NCBI RefSeq assembly: GCF_036634195.1
Contig: NZ_JAZIFY010000001.1
Span: 1,002,501 to 1,066,500, forward strand
Direction of reading: 5' to 3'
DNA: 64,000 nt
Source of the DNA: Streptomyces sp. P9-A4
Lineage (GTDB): Bacteria; Actinomycetota; Actinomycetes; Streptomycetales; Streptomycetaceae
Both the position numbers and the translations under genes were made by a program. Below are positions 49,911 to 58,393 of this stretch, one piece after another; position 1 is the first letter of the stretch, and each line of letters starts with the position of its first letter. The notes under the pieces were generated by a model. The model was not told where the DNA came from. It did no database searches and was given only the letters and a program-made list of their open reading frames with translations.

Positions 49911-49968
49911 GCTGCCCAGTGTGCCTGGCGCCCCGCCGGAACGTCGTAAAGGGAAGATCAGAAGGGGC

Positions 49969-50745
49969 TCAGGAGGACTTGCGGCCGAGCAGCTTGCCGA
50001 CCTTCTCCGCGCGCGCCGTCAGACCCCAGCCGGTGACCCGCCACAGCGCCTCGACGACGATGTTCCGGCTCATCTTCGAGTCGCCGATCTCCCGCTCCAC
50101 GAAGGTGATCGGGACCTCGACGACATGGAAGCCGGCGCCGATCGCGCGGCGGGCCAGGTCGACCTGGAAGCAGTAGCCGGCCGATGCCACGTCGTCCAGG
50201 CCCAGGCCCTCCAGGGTCTCCTTGCGGAAGGCCCGGTAGCCGCCGGTGACGTCGCGGATCGGCACGTCGAGCATCACGCGCGAGTAGAGGCTGCCGCCGC
50301 GGGAGATGAACTGGCGGGACTTCGGCCAGTTCACGATCCGCCCGCCCGGCACCCAGCGGGAGCCGAGGACGAGGTCCGCGCCCTTGAGGGCGGTGAGCAG
50401 CCGCGGCAGCTCCTCGGGCTGGTGGGAGCCGTCGGCGTCCATCTCGACGAGCACGCCGTAGCCGTGCTCGATGCCCCAGCGGAAGCCGGCGAGGTAGGCC
50501 GCGCCGAGCCCCTCCTTGCCCTTGCGGTGCAGGACGTGCACATGGTCGTCCTCGGACGCGATCTCGTCCGCGAACTTGCCCGTGCCGTCGGGGCTGTTGT
50601 CGTCGGCGACGAGAACGTGCGCCTCGGGTACGGATTCCCGTACCCGCGCGACGATCGGCTTGATGTTCTCCGCCTCGTTGTAGGTCGGAATGATCACCAA
50701 GGCCTTGCCGAGCGGGCCGTAACGCCTCTGGCCACCGTCGTTCAC
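49969..50745 (-). CDS. ppm1: Polyprenol monophosphomannose synthase (DPM1/Ppm1 domain)
   Basis: A 258-residue GT2-family enzyme that moves mannose from GDP-mannose to polyprenyl phosphate on the inner side of the membrane, supplying protein O-mannosylation and lipoglycan synthesis. Motifs: ALVIIPTYNEAENI, VLVADDNSPDGTG (DxD-like), VEMDADGSHQPEEL, GSRWVPGGRIVNWP, and DVTGGYRAFRKETLEG. No lipoprotein acyltransferase domain is fused, unlike mycobacterial Ppm1. I chose the GTG at 50745 (VNDGGQRRYGPLG), with GAAGGGG upstream; the frame runs to 50964 without a better start. A candidate promoter (TTGACA, 19 bases, TAGGTT) lies at 51077-51107. Confidence 0.93.
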   Translation of the reverse strand: MNDGGQRRYGPLGKALVIIPTYNEAENIKPIVARVRESVPEAHVLVADDNSPDGTGKFADEIASEDDHVHVLHRKGKEGLGAAYLAGFRWGIEHGYGVLVEMDADGSHQPEELPRLLTALKGADLVLGSRWVPGGRIVNWPKSRQFISRGGSLYSRVMLDVPIRDVTGGYRAFRKETLEGLGLDDVASAGYCFQVDLARRAIGAGFHVVEVPITFVEREIGDSKMSRNIVVEALWRVTGWGLTARAEKVGKLLGRKSS

Positions 50746-51216
50746 TACTGCCCCTTCGGATACATACACAGGGCCCCCACCATAGCGAGGTCCTCGGCGT
50801 GCTCCGGCGCGGCGGGTCGGGTGGGACGGGTGACACGGTGGGGCGGAACGGACCACAGGGACAGATCGCGTGCGGTGCGGGGCCCGTCGTCCTTCGGTCC
50901 GACCTGGGATCCGCTGGCTGCGGGTCGACCGAGAGCCGTTGTCTACTGAACGTCCGGGCCCCACCCGGGTCGCACCTTCCTCCGGAGAAACCTTCCCTCG
51001 CGGCCGAGGCGCGGGCGGCGTACGGCGACTGTGCGGGGAGTGCGGTCCGGTCGGACGTCCTTTGGTGGACGCGGAGAACCTACCCGCCCCTGACGGGCGA
51101 CTGTCAACACCCGCTTGACCTGCGGATACGTAGCAAAACCCCAGGCCGGAGGGGAAGATCCGCAGGTCGGGGACAAGCGTGCGGAACAGGCGTCACGGGT
51201 GGGACATATCCCTACA
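50746..51216. other. Intergenic region with ppm1 promoter and amidohydrolase terminator hairpin
   Basis: 471 bp without a gene. A minus-strand promoter candidate TTGACA (51107-51102), 19 bases, TAGGTT (51082-51077) points at ppm1. An 11-bp perfect inverted repeat (51117-51127 and 51158-51168) with an inner CCCC/GGGG stem forms a branched hairpin just past the amidohydrolase stop and may end that transcript. No known riboswitch fits. Confidence 0.5.
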
Positions 51217-52860
51217 TCACTCGTTCGGCCGTACGAACACCGTCTGCCCGTGCACGACCGTGCGGAGGCAGACCGGGAGATCGGCGCCGGGCGACAGATC
51301 GGGCAGACCGGGCGTACCGGAGCGCGGGTCGGTGGACCAGCGGGCCACCCGGTCGTCGGGTGCCTGGACGACGAGTTCCTCGGTGCGCCAGACCGCGTAG
51401 TCGGCGGGGGCGCCGGGGACCAGCGTCCCGGCGTCGTCCCGGCCCACCGCCCGCCAGCCGCCCCTGGTGTGGGCGGTGAAGGCGGCCCGGGCGGAGATCC
51501 GGTGCTCGGGGGTGCGGTGGAAGGCGGCGGCCCGGACGGTGCCCCAGGGGTCGAGCGGGGTCACCGGGCTGTCGGAGCCGAAGGCCAGCGGCACACCGGC
51601 GCGCAGCAGGGCCGCGTACGGGTTGAGGGTGCGGGCCCGCTCGACGCCGAGCCGGTCGGCGTACATGCCCTCGTCGCCGCCCCAGAGCGCGTCGAAGGCG
51701 GGCTGCACCGAGGCGGTGAGACCCAGCTCGGCGAAGGCGGCGATCGTCTCCGGGGTGAGCATCTCGACGTGCTCGACGCGGTGCCGGGCCGCCCGGATCC
51801 TGGCCAGGCCGAGCTTCTCCGCGGCGGCCCTGACGCCCTCGACGACGGCGGTCACGGCGGCGTCCCCGATGGCGTGGAAGCCCGCCTGGAGGCCGGCCTC
51901 GGTGCAGGCCACGACATGGAGGGCGACGGCGGTCGCGTCCAGATGGGCGGCGCCCGTGTGGGCGGCGTCGGCGTGGTCCGCGTACGGCTCGTGGAGGCAG
52001 GCCGTGTGGGAGCCGAGGGAGCCGTCGGCGAACAGGTCCCCGGCGGCGCCGAGGGCCCCGAGGGCGCGCGCCCGCTCGACGTCGAGGTCGGCCCAGTAGC
52101 CGACGACGCGGGGCCCGGCCTCCTCGCGGGCCAGGTCCAGGAGGCCGGTGAAGTCCTCCTCGGAGGAGATCTGCGGGCCGCCGCACTCGTGCAGGGTGCC
52201 GATGCCCAGGGAGGCGGCGCGGCCTCGGGCGGCGCGCTGGGCCTCGGTGCGCTGGCGGGCGGAGACGGCGCCGAAGGCCGCGGCGCGCACGGCGTGGTGG
52301 GCGTCCCCGGTCAGCGGCCGCTCTCCGTCGTGGAAGCCGTCGAGGTCGCGGACGCCGGGGACCAGGTCGAGGAGGGCGGTGGTGACGACGGCCGAGTGGA
52401 CGTCGATCCGGGTGAGATAGAGCGGCCGGCCGCCGGCGAGTCCGTCGAGTTCGGTACGGGTGAGAGGTCGGCGCTCGGGCCACCGGGAGGCGTCCCAGCC
52501 GTGGCCGACGAGAATGCGGTCCTCGGGGCGGGCGGCGGCGTGGGCGCGGATCATCTCCGCCGCCTCGGTGAGCGAGGCGGCCGAGGACAGGTCGAGCCCG
52601 GTGAGGGCGAAACCGGTGGCGGTGGTGTGCACGTGCGCGTCGACGAACGCCGGGGTGACGAGCGCGCCCTCCAGGTCGACCACCTCGTCCACGCCGGAGG
52701 CGAACGCGTCGGCCGCGCCCTCCGAGCCCACCCAGGCGACGTGCCCGCGCTCCACGACCATGGCGGTGGCGAAGGGGTCGGCGGGGCTGTGGACTTCCCC
52801 GCCGCGCAGCAGCACGGTGCGGTGTTCGGCGGGAGATGCGGCAGGCATGGACTCACTCAT
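51217..52860 (-). CDS. Amidohydrolase (YtcJ-like, amidohydrolase family 3)
   Basis: A 547-residue metal-dependent hydrolase of the amidohydrolase superfamily, YtcJ-like branch. Landmarks: the N-terminal beta-sandwich, the metal site PAFVDAHVHTTATG, HECGG, GFHAIGDAAVTAVV, RHRVEHVEML, and FGSDSPVTPLDPWGTVRAA. The conserved order suggests a full enzyme; substrate is unknown (aminoacyl or formamide-type). No export signal. It starts at ATG 52860. A hairpin at 52873-52906 separates it from the Lrp gene upstream on the same strand, so it is not clearly cotranscribed. Confidence 0.9.
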   Translation of the reverse strand: MSESMPAASPAEHRTVLLRGGEVHSPADPFATAMVVERGHVAWVGSEGAADAFASGVDEVVDLEGALVTPAFVDAHVHTTATGFALTGLDLSSAASLTEAAEMIRAHAAARPEDRILVGHGWDASRWPERRPLTRTELDGLAGGRPLYLTRIDVHSAVVTTALLDLVPGVRDLDGFHDGERPLTGDAHHAVRAAAFGAVSARQRTEAQRAARGRAASLGIGTLHECGGPQISSEEDFTGLLDLAREEAGPRVVGYWADLDVERARALGALGAAGDLFADGSLGSHTACLHEPYADHADAAHTGAAHLDATAVALHVVACTEAGLQAGFHAIGDAAVTAVVEGVRAAAEKLGLARIRAARHRVEHVEMLTPETIAAFAELGLTASVQPAFDALWGGDEGMYADRLGVERARTLNPYAALLRAGVPLAFGSDSPVTPLDPWGTVRAAAFHRTPEHRISARAAFTAHTRGGWRAVGRDDAGTLVPGAPADYAVWRTEELVVQAPDDRVARWSTDPRSGTPGLPDLSPGADLPVCLRTVVHGQTVFVRPNE

Positions 52861-52872
52861 GCGACCAGGCTA

Positions 52873-52906
52873 GGACCTGCCGGGACCCGGTTTGTCCGGC
52901 AGGTCC
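52873..52906. terminator. Hairpin between lrp-like gene and amidohydrolase
   Basis: Perfect 11-bp arms (52873-52883 and 52896-52906). It is 88 bp past the Lrp gene's stop on the minus strand and only 13 bp before the amidohydrolase start, so it could be a terminator or an attenuator. Confidence 0.6.
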
Positions 52907-52993
52907 CCCTCGGCGGGGTCGGCCGCGTCACAGGCCGGGTCGGCCGGCGCCGGATTCCGGCCGGGTCACGGGCACCCGCCCGGTCGCCCGGCG

Positions 52994-53434
52994 TCACACG
53001 CGGGGCGGTCTGGCCTCGTACGGGGTGGACAGGACGACGGTGGTGCGGCTGGAGACGCCGGCCTGCGAGCGGATGCGGCTGAGCAGGTGCTCCAGCTCCA
53101 GCGGTGTGGCGACGCGGACCTTGAGGATGTAGTTCTCGTCACCCGCGACGCTGTGGCAGGCCTCGATCTCCGGGATGTCGGCGAGCCGGTCCGGGGTGTC
53201 GTCGGGGGAGCTGGGGTCGAAGGGTTTGACCGAGATGAAGGCGGTCAGGGGCAGCCCCACGGCCTCCGGGTCGACCACTGCGGCGTAGCCGCGGATGACT
53301 CCGCGCTGCTCGAGGCGGCGGACGCGCTGATGCACCGCCGACGTGGACAGGCCGGTGGCCTTGCCCAGGTCGGTGTAGCTCATGCGCCCGTCCTTGACGA
53401 GCAACTCGACGATCTGACGATCCAGCTCCTCCAT
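52994..53434 (-). CDS. Lrp/AsnC-family regulator
   Basis: A 146-residue regulator. Helix-turn-helix at about 18-45 (YTDLGKATGLSTSAVHQRVRRLEQRGVI), followed by the RAM/AsnC ligand domain (AFISVKPFDPSS, CHSVAGDENYILKVRV, ELEHLLSRIRSQAGVSSRTTVVLS). It is close in pattern to BkdR-type regulators of branched-chain amino-acid breakdown, but no bkd genes are here. The ATG at 53434 starts right at the first helix. It is divergent from the small conserved gene at 53660 across 225 bp. Confidence 0.92.
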   Translation of the reverse strand: MEELDRQIVELLVKDGRMSYTDLGKATGLSTSAVHQRVRRLEQRGVIRGYAAVVDPEAVGLPLTAFISVKPFDPSSPDDTPDRLADIPEIEACHSVAGDENYILKVRVATPLELEHLLSRIRSQAGVSSRTTVVLSTPYEARPPRV

Positions 53435-53659
53435 GCGGTGACCCTATTGCTCCCGGACGCGCGCGGCAGCGACGGGGTCGACCGCTATCGGGGGGTATGG
53501 GCCGCCACGGGGCACCTGCGACGGGCATGTGACGAACGCCACAGGTTTGCGTCTGCCCTGAGGTACTGCCACACGGTTATGCGGACGACCGCATGGGAAG
53601 TGCTTGCTGTGGTCGAGGCCGCACAGATCCGGCCGACCCACCCGAGGGGGAGATTCTCC

Positions 53660-54028
53660 ATGCAGGAGCCTGTTGATTCGGTCGACACGTCCGACGAGCT
53701 CGACGCGTACGACACCTTTGAGATGTTCCGGGTCGTCTGCCCGGAGTGCGTGCAGCCCATCGCGCTGCTCGCGGACGAGGACGTGCTGCCGGAGCACGCG
53801 CTCTGCCCCACGCCGTGGAACCCCTTCGTCCTGACGGTCTGCCCGGGTACGGGCCTGTCGGCGTCCGCGGCCCGTCCGGCCGACGACACCCTGGAGGTCC
53901 AGGAGCAGGACACGGCACTGCTCCTGACGCTCCCCCAGGGTCTCGACTGGCGCACGCAGCCGTTCTCGCACGTCGGCGGTCCGGGCTCGCGCCCGATCCG
54001 GGTGCCTCAGATGCGGCGCGCGGCCTGA
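53660..54028 (+). CDS. Conserved actinobacterial protein, 122 aa
   Basis: A 122-residue protein without a signal or membrane segment. The middle contains a zinc-knuckle-like CPEC followed about 27 residues later by CPTPWNPF and then CPGTG, a possible metal site. The rest is acidic at the N-terminus (EPVDSVDTSDELDAYDTFEMF). I recognise the type as a short conserved Streptomyces protein but cannot name a function. GAGGGGGAG lies upstream of the ATG at 53660. It converges with the phosphotransferase gene after a 10-bp gap. Confidence 0.75.
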   Translation: MQEPVDSVDTSDELDAYDTFEMFRVVCPECVQPIALLADEDVLPEHALCPTPWNPFVLTVCPGTGLSASAARPADDTLEVQEQDTALLLTLPQGLDWRTQPFSHVGGPGSRPIRVPQMRRAA

Positions 54029-54038
54029 GCCTCCCCGC

Positions 54039-55130
54039 TCACCAGTAGCTTCCCCGCACCATCGCCGCGAGCGTGGCGTGATGCAGGATCAGGCCGTCGG
54101 GGTCCGCGGGTACCTCGACCTCGCCGAAGTGGGCCTGCCGGTACGCGATCCTCAGCATCACGATCGCGTGCCGCAGTGCCGCGTACAGGGTGTGGAACTC
54201 CATGGCGCGCGGGGTGTGTCCGGTCAGCTCGGCGTAGCGCCGCTCGATCGCGTCGCGGCGCAGGAGGTCCGGCAGTCCGGGCTGGCCGAAGCCCACGGTC
54301 AGGTCCTGGAAGAAGCGGTGGAGGTAGACCGTCCAGCCGAGGTCGACCTCGCGCGGGACGCAGGCCGCCATCTCCCAGTCGAGGACGGCGGCGGGGGTGA
54401 AGCCGTCGTAGACGATGTTCCCGATGCGCGCGTCGCCCCAGCCGAGGACGGCCGGCCCCTCGTCGGCGGGCCAGTGCGCCTCCAGCCAGTCGAAGGCCGA
54501 CTCGATGAGCGGCGAGGGGGCGAGGCCCTCCACCACCCAGGCGTAGTAGGCGCGTTGGGCGTCGACATGGCGGCGCAGCGGGGTCCCGGCGGCGTCCGGC
54601 AGCAGGAACTCGGCCTCCTTCGCCGGGAACTGGTCGTGCAGCCGGGCGAGTACGGAGACGGACTCGGCCTCCAGGAGGGCGCGTTCGGCGTCGGTGGCGG
54701 CGTGGAGCCAGTTTCCCTCGTACGTGTAGGGCATGACGTCCGGCGGTACGCGCCCCTCGGCGCGGGTCATCACGAAGAACGGGGCGCCCAGCGGCCCCGG
54801 GTCCTCCTCCAGCCACAGCACGCGCGGCACGGGTACGTCGGTGTGCGCGCCGACCAGTTCCATGACCCGGTACTGCCGTGCCATGTCGTAGACGGGGAAG
54901 ACGGTGTACGCGTCGGGGTCGGCGGCGAGCCGCAGGGCGCAGCCGCGGACCGGGGCGTCCGGGTGGTCGAGGTCGAAGAGCAGGGTCTCGCTGGACATGC
55001 CGTTGGAGCCGGGGACGGCGAGACCGGTGACGCGGGCCCCGGGCAGGTGCCGGTCCAGCCAGGCGGTGAGCCGTCTGCCCAGCTCCTCGGGGTCGCGGGT
55101 GCTGGTGCGGGGGCGGGGCGCGGTGGCCAA
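54039..55130 (-). CDS. APH-type phosphotransferase (ACAD10-like kinase family)
   Basis: A 363-residue aminoglycoside-phosphotransferase-fold kinase. Motifs: an N-lobe with GMSSETLLFDLD, AVLGWGDARIGNIVYDG (catalytic loop; the usual His of HGD is Trp-Gly here), and AAVLDWEMAACVPREVDLGW (metal-binding Asp). Members near acyl-CoA dehydrogenases are thought to phosphorylate hydroxyacyl compounds. The TTG start at 55130 is supported by GAGGAGG eight bases upstream. It is the second gene of a unit with the AttH-like gene; a 35-bp tandem duplication lies between them. It converges with the small conserved gene at 53660. Confidence 0.85.
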   Translation of the reverse strand: MATAPRPRTSTRDPEELGRRLTAWLDRHLPGARVTGLAVPGSNGMSSETLLFDLDHPDAPVRGCALRLAADPDAYTVFPVYDMARQYRVMELVGAHTDVPVPRVLWLEEDPGPLGAPFFVMTRAEGRVPPDVMPYTYEGNWLHAATDAERALLEAESVSVLARLHDQFPAKEAEFLLPDAAGTPLRRHVDAQRAYYAWVVEGLAPSPLIESAFDWLEAHWPADEGPAVLGWGDARIGNIVYDGFTPAAVLDWEMAACVPREVDLGWTVYLHRFFQDLTVGFGQPGLPDLLRRDAIERRYAELTGHTPRAMEFHTLYAALRHAIVMLRIAYRQAHFGEVEVPADPDGLILHHATLAAMVRGSYW

Positions 55131-55133
55131 GGG

Positions 55134-55203
55134 GGCCTCCTCAGAGGGCCGTTGACGTGTGGTCGGCGGGCCTCCTCAGAGGGCCGTTGACGTGTGGTCG
55201 GCG
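55134..55203. repeat. Perfect 35-bp tandem duplication at a gene junction
   Basis: Copy one 55134-55168 and copy two 55169-55203 are identical. On the minus strand each copy carries the last eight codons and the stop of the AttH-like gene and the GAGGAGG ribosome site of the phosphotransferase. Copy two is the true gene end; copy one provides the working ribosome site for the TTG start. Confidence 0.92.
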
Positions 55204-56309
55204 AAGCCGCTGGGGTCGTGGCGGCCGAAGGAGCCGTGCTCGAAGATGCCGTAGCCGGTGTGGCCGTCGAGGGTGAAGCGGGCGGCGTGGTCGGTGACGC
55301 CGTAGGCCGCCATGGGGTGGGCGGCCGGGTCGGAGAGGTCGTAGACCCGTCGGTCGGTCCAGTTGCGGCCCTGCCAGGTACCGTGCTGCCAGTCGGTGGC
55401 GGGCGGGTAGCCGGCGCCGACGGCCAGCGGCGAGGAGGCGAGGATCTCGACCCCGACCTCCAGGGGCTTCCCGGTCGGGTCGGTGAGGTGGACGACGGCC
55501 CGTTCGGGGTGGCGGGTGCCCGTGCGGTACGTGATCTCGGTGCGCGGCCAGCCGAGTTGGCCGTCACGGTGGCCGTTCCGTACCAGCAGGGCCTCGTTGA
55601 GGGTGCGGTAGCCGTCCGCGTCCTCCTGGGCGATGACCATGAGGAAGCGGTCCTCGAAGCGCATCGGGATCCAGAGCCAGTGGAAGCCCTCGGGCCGGAA
55701 CTCGGCGGCCCTGCCTGGCTCCTCGCCGGGGATGGGACGGACTCCCCAGCTGCGGTCGCGGGTGCCGGTCCACTCCCCCGGCGTGACGGTGAACTCCTCG
55801 CCACCGGCCGTGATCGTGCCCGCGCAGTGCCCGGCCTGGACGAAACGGCGGCCTTCGAGCGTGAGCCGGCCGCCGTGGCGCTGGGTGTGGTGGGGTTCCC
55901 AGACTGCGGGGAAGTCGCCGGTCCAGCTGAGGTCGTACGAGAGCCCCTCGGGGTCGTCGGGGTCGGCAGCGCAGCGCAGGGTGAGGCGCTTGAGGGGTTC
56001 GTCGACGGTGAGGGTGAACGGGCCGACGGAGAGGTTCATGCGGTCGTCGCCGAGCGCGTCGGAGGCCCGCACGGCGTGCAGGCGGTCGCCGACGTGGAGG
56101 GTGGCGTAGGCGTCGATGACGCCGGTGTTGGGGTAGACGCCGAGGCCGGCGATGAGCAGGGCGCGGCCGGTGTGGTCGAAGACGTGGAAGATGCACCGGT
56201 CGTAGGCGTTCCGGTCGCCGCTGACGTGGTGCTTCATGGAGAGCGGCGCCTGGTGCACGGGGTATTCGTCGAGGGCGACGGGCCGGTCGTCGTTCCGGTG
56301 CACGGACAT
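55176..56309 (-). CDS. AttH/lipocalin-like protein of unknown function, 377 aa
   Basis: A 377-residue soluble protein with a two-barrel pattern of beta strands, as in AttH/CrtC-like and DUF7064/DUF7065 proteins. Recurrent blocks are HHVSGDRNAYDRCIFHVFDH, IDAYATLHVGDRLHAVRAS, the Trp-rich GFHWLWIPMRFEDRFLMVIAQ, and GYGIFEHGSFGRH at the end. No signal peptide. I chose the ATG at 56309 (MSVHRNDDRPVALDE). The family often sits near lipid or steroid genes; the operator 40 bp upstream is the same as the one before the DUF35/thiolase genes, which supports a lipid link. Function is unknown. Confidence 0.78.
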   Translation of the reverse strand: MSVHRNDDRPVALDEYPVHQAPLSMKHHVSGDRNAYDRCIFHVFDHTGRALLIAGLGVYPNTGVIDAYATLHVGDRLHAVRASDALGDDRMNLSVGPFTLTVDEPLKRLTLRCAADPDDPEGLSYDLSWTGDFPAVWEPHHTQRHGGRLTLEGRRFVQAGHCAGTITAGGEEFTVTPGEWTGTRDRSWGVRPIPGEEPGRAAEFRPEGFHWLWIPMRFEDRFLMVIAQEDADGYRTLNEALLVRNGHRDGQLGWPRTEITYRTGTRHPERAVVHLTDPTGKPLEVGVEILASSPLAVGAGYPPATDWQHGTWQGRNWTDRRVYDLSDPAAHPMAAYGVTDHAARFTLDGHTGYGIFEHGSFGRHDPSGFADHTSTAL

Positions 56310-56348
56310 GGCTGACCTCCTGGTCGGCGAGCGCTTCCACGCGGGAAG

Positions 56349-56363
56349 CTGACGGTACGTCAG
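56349..56363. promoter_or_regulatory. TetR-type operator CTGACG-N3-CGTCAG (second copy)
   Basis: A perfect palindrome with centre GTA, 40 bp before the AttH-like start on the minus strand. It matches the site at 15789-15803 in every arm base. This strongly suggests one regulator for both loci. Confidence 0.68.
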
Positions 56364-56464
56364 TTCGGCGCCGAGGGGCCAGAGTCGTGCAGCGGGTACC
56401 GGGCGAACTGCCGCTCGAATCCGTTCGGGGGTGACCACGGCCGCCGAAGCGCGTTGGTCCAGGC

Positions 56465-57046
56465 ATGACCACGCTGTACACCACCCCCAGCGGAGTCGGC
56501 CGGCACCGGCAGACGGAACCGCCCGTTGAAGAATCGGTTCACCACCTGACGCGGGCGGAGACGCAGGCCTCGTCGCGGCCTCAGTCCCCCGGGCAGACGG
56601 CACTGCCGGCGCAGATGCCGGTGTCGGAGTCGGTCCCGGTCCCGGTCGCGGTACCGGTATCGGTCGCGGCCCCACGGCTGGGGACCATGTCGGTGGCCAC
56701 GCCTGCGCCGACGACGGTCTCAGCGCCCGTGCCCGTGCCCGTGGCGGTGCCGGCCCCCGTACCGAAGAGCGTCTCCGCTCCCGCACCTGTCCCCGCACCT
56801 GTCCCCGCACCGGCGACGGCCCACGGCCAGCCCCACCCGCAAGTCCACCCCCACCCCCATCCCAACCCCCACCTGCCCCAGGACCCACCCATCTACAAGG
56901 CCGTGCTGTCCCTCTGGGCGAGCCAGGGCCGTGCTCTGCCGGGCCACCGCGACCAGGAGTGGGCGAGGCTGGCGGCCGGACCGGTCTGGGCGGACCGGAC
57001 GGTACGGGTCAGCGGGACTCTGGTCCGACCAGGTGACGGGCGATGA
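56465..57046 (+). CDS. Pro/Val-repeat protein with conserved C-terminal segment, 193 aa
   Basis: An unusual 193-residue protein. Residues 50-125 are PV/PA dipeptide runs (PVPVAVPVSVAAP, PAPVPAPVPAPA), followed by a His/Pro-rich patch (QPHPQVHPHPHPNPHLP) that might bind metal. The last 50 residues look folded (YKAVLSLWASQGRALPGHRDQEWARLAAGP) and resemble the short C-terminal domain of other Streptomyces proteins. No signal peptide. The 3' end overlaps the convergent acyl-CoA dehydrogenase gene by 38 bp. The low-complexity part makes it less sure than its neighbours. Confidence 0.55.
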   Translation: MTTLYTTPSGVGRHRQTEPPVEESVHHLTRAETQASSRPQSPGQTALPAQMPVSESVPVPVAVPVSVAAPRLGTMSVATPAPTTVSAPVPVPVAVPAPVPKSVSAPAPVPAPVPAPATAHGQPHPQVHPHPHPNPHLPQDPPIYKAVLSLWASQGRALPGHRDQEWARLAAGPVWADRTVRVSGTLVRPGDGR

Positions 57047-58205
57047 CCACGCGCTGGATCTGATTGGTCCCCTCGACGATCTGCAGCATCTTGGCCTCGC
57101 GCAGATACCGCTCCACGGGGAAGTCCGCCGTGTAGCCGTACCCGCCGAGGACCTGCACCGCGTCCGTCGTGACCTGCATGGCGGCGTCCGTGCAGAAGAG
57201 TTTGGCCATCGCCGCGCACCAGCCGAACGCCCGCCCCTCGTCCCGGAGGCGCGCCGCCTCCAGGTACAGCGCCCTGCCCGCCTCGATCAGGGTCGCCATG
57301 TCCGCGAGGAGGAAGCGGAGCCCCTGGAAGTCGGCGATGGGCCGGCCGAACTGCCGCCGCTCCCTCGCGTAGGACACGGCCACGTCCAGGGCCGCCTGAG
57401 CGAGGCCCACCGCGCAGGCGGCGATGCCCAGGCGCCCCGAGTCGAGGGCGTCGAGCGCGATGGCGAAGCCCTGCCCCTCCGCGCCGAGGCGGCGCGCGTC
57501 GGAGACCCGTACCCCGTCGAAGTGGAGCTGCGCCGTCGGCGAGCCCTTCATCCCCATCTTCCGCTCGGGAGCGGCCGCGGTCAGTCCGGGCGCGTCGCCG
57601 GGGACGAGGAAGGCGGTGATGCCACGGGCGCCGGGGCCGCCGGTACGGGCCAGCACGGTGCAGAAGTCGGCGATACCGCCGTGGGTGATCCAGGCCTTGG
57701 TGCCGTCGATGACCCAGTCGCCGCCCCCGGTGTCCGCACCGTCCGCCGTCTGCCGGACGGCGCGGGTGCGCAGCGCCGCCGCGTCCGACCCGGCGGAGGG
57801 TTCGGAGAGGCAGTACGCGCCGAGGAGGCCGCCGCCGAGCATGGCGGGCAGGTGGGCGGCCCGCTGTTCCTCGGTCCCGTAGCGGGCGAGCGCGTGGCAG
57901 GAGAGACTGTGGACGCTCACCCCGAGGCCCACGGTGAGCCGGGCGGCGGCGAGTTCTTCCAGCACCTGGAGGTACACCTCGTAGGGCTGGCCGCCCCCGC
58001 CGTACTGGGGGTCGTACGGCAGTCCGAGCAGCCCGGAGCGCGAGAGCAGGGCGAACAGCTCACGGGGAAAGGTCCCGGCGGTCTCCTCCTCGGCGGCGCG
58101 GGGAGCGATCTCCCGCCGGGCGATGTCCCGCGTCAGGGCGAGCAGCTCACGAGCCTCGTCGGTGGGCAGCCGACGTTCCACGCCGTCGGCGGTGGTGTCA
58201 TCCAT
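57009..58205 (-). CDS. Acyl-CoA dehydrogenase
   Basis: A 398-residue flavoprotein that oxidises acyl-CoA to enoyl-CoA. Clear motifs: AYCLSEPSAGSDAAAL, KAWITHGGIADFCTVLARTG (FAD-binding strand), ERKMGMKGSPTAQLHFDGVRV, YARERRQFGRPIADFQGLRFLLADM, VLGGYGYTADFPVERYLREAK, and the catalytic base in QIVEGTNQIQR (Glu378), the short/medium-chain arrangement. Length is normal. The ATG at 58205 is clean. No electron-transfer flavoprotein genes are nearby. Its 3' end overlaps the Pro/Val-repeat gene. Confidence 0.94.
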   Translation of the reverse strand: MDDTTADGVERRLPTDEARELLALTRDIARREIAPRAAEEETAGTFPRELFALLSRSGLLGLPYDPQYGGGGQPYEVYLQVLEELAAARLTVGLGVSVHSLSCHALARYGTEEQRAAHLPAMLGGGLLGAYCLSEPSAGSDAAALRTRAVRQTADGADTGGGDWVIDGTKAWITHGGIADFCTVLARTGGPGARGITAFLVPGDAPGLTAAAPERKMGMKGSPTAQLHFDGVRVSDARRLGAEGQGFAIALDALDSGRLGIAACAVGLAQAALDVAVSYARERRQFGRPIADFQGLRFLLADMATLIEAGRALYLEAARLRDEGRAFGWCAAMAKLFCTDAAMQVTTDAVQVLGGYGYTADFPVERYLREAKMLQIVEGTNQIQRVVIARHLVGPESR

Positions 58206-58377
58206 GGCGGGACGCTCCTCCCTGCCGGGCGCGGACGTGCCGCGCGCGGGTCGCGGGGAGTATGCCCGTTCGGGTACGGGGCATCACGCGGGCGTCGAGC
58301 GGATCGCAGAAGGACGCCGCATGCGAGAAGCAGGCGGGACCCCCGATTGGAGCCTCGCACGGCCCTGCAAGCATCAA

Positions 58378-58393
58378 GAAGCTAATTAGCTTC
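58378..58393. terminator. 16-bp palindrome at the immunity-gene stop
   Basis: GAAGCTAATTAGCTTC is a perfect palindrome; it contains the TAG stop of the immunity-like gene. It can form a small hairpin with 6-bp stem and AATT loop, or bind a dimeric protein. Confidence 0.45.

Noticed and set aside
51117..51168. A known riboswitch
   Set aside because: I could not match the conserved cores of TPP, cobalamin, SAM, glycine, c-di-AMP or guanidine riboswitches, and no plus-strand gene follows it.
51212..52483. A second minus-strand frame overlapping the amidohydrolase
   Set aside because: It is an Arg/Pro-rich shadow frame; the amidohydrolase frame holds all metal-binding motifs.
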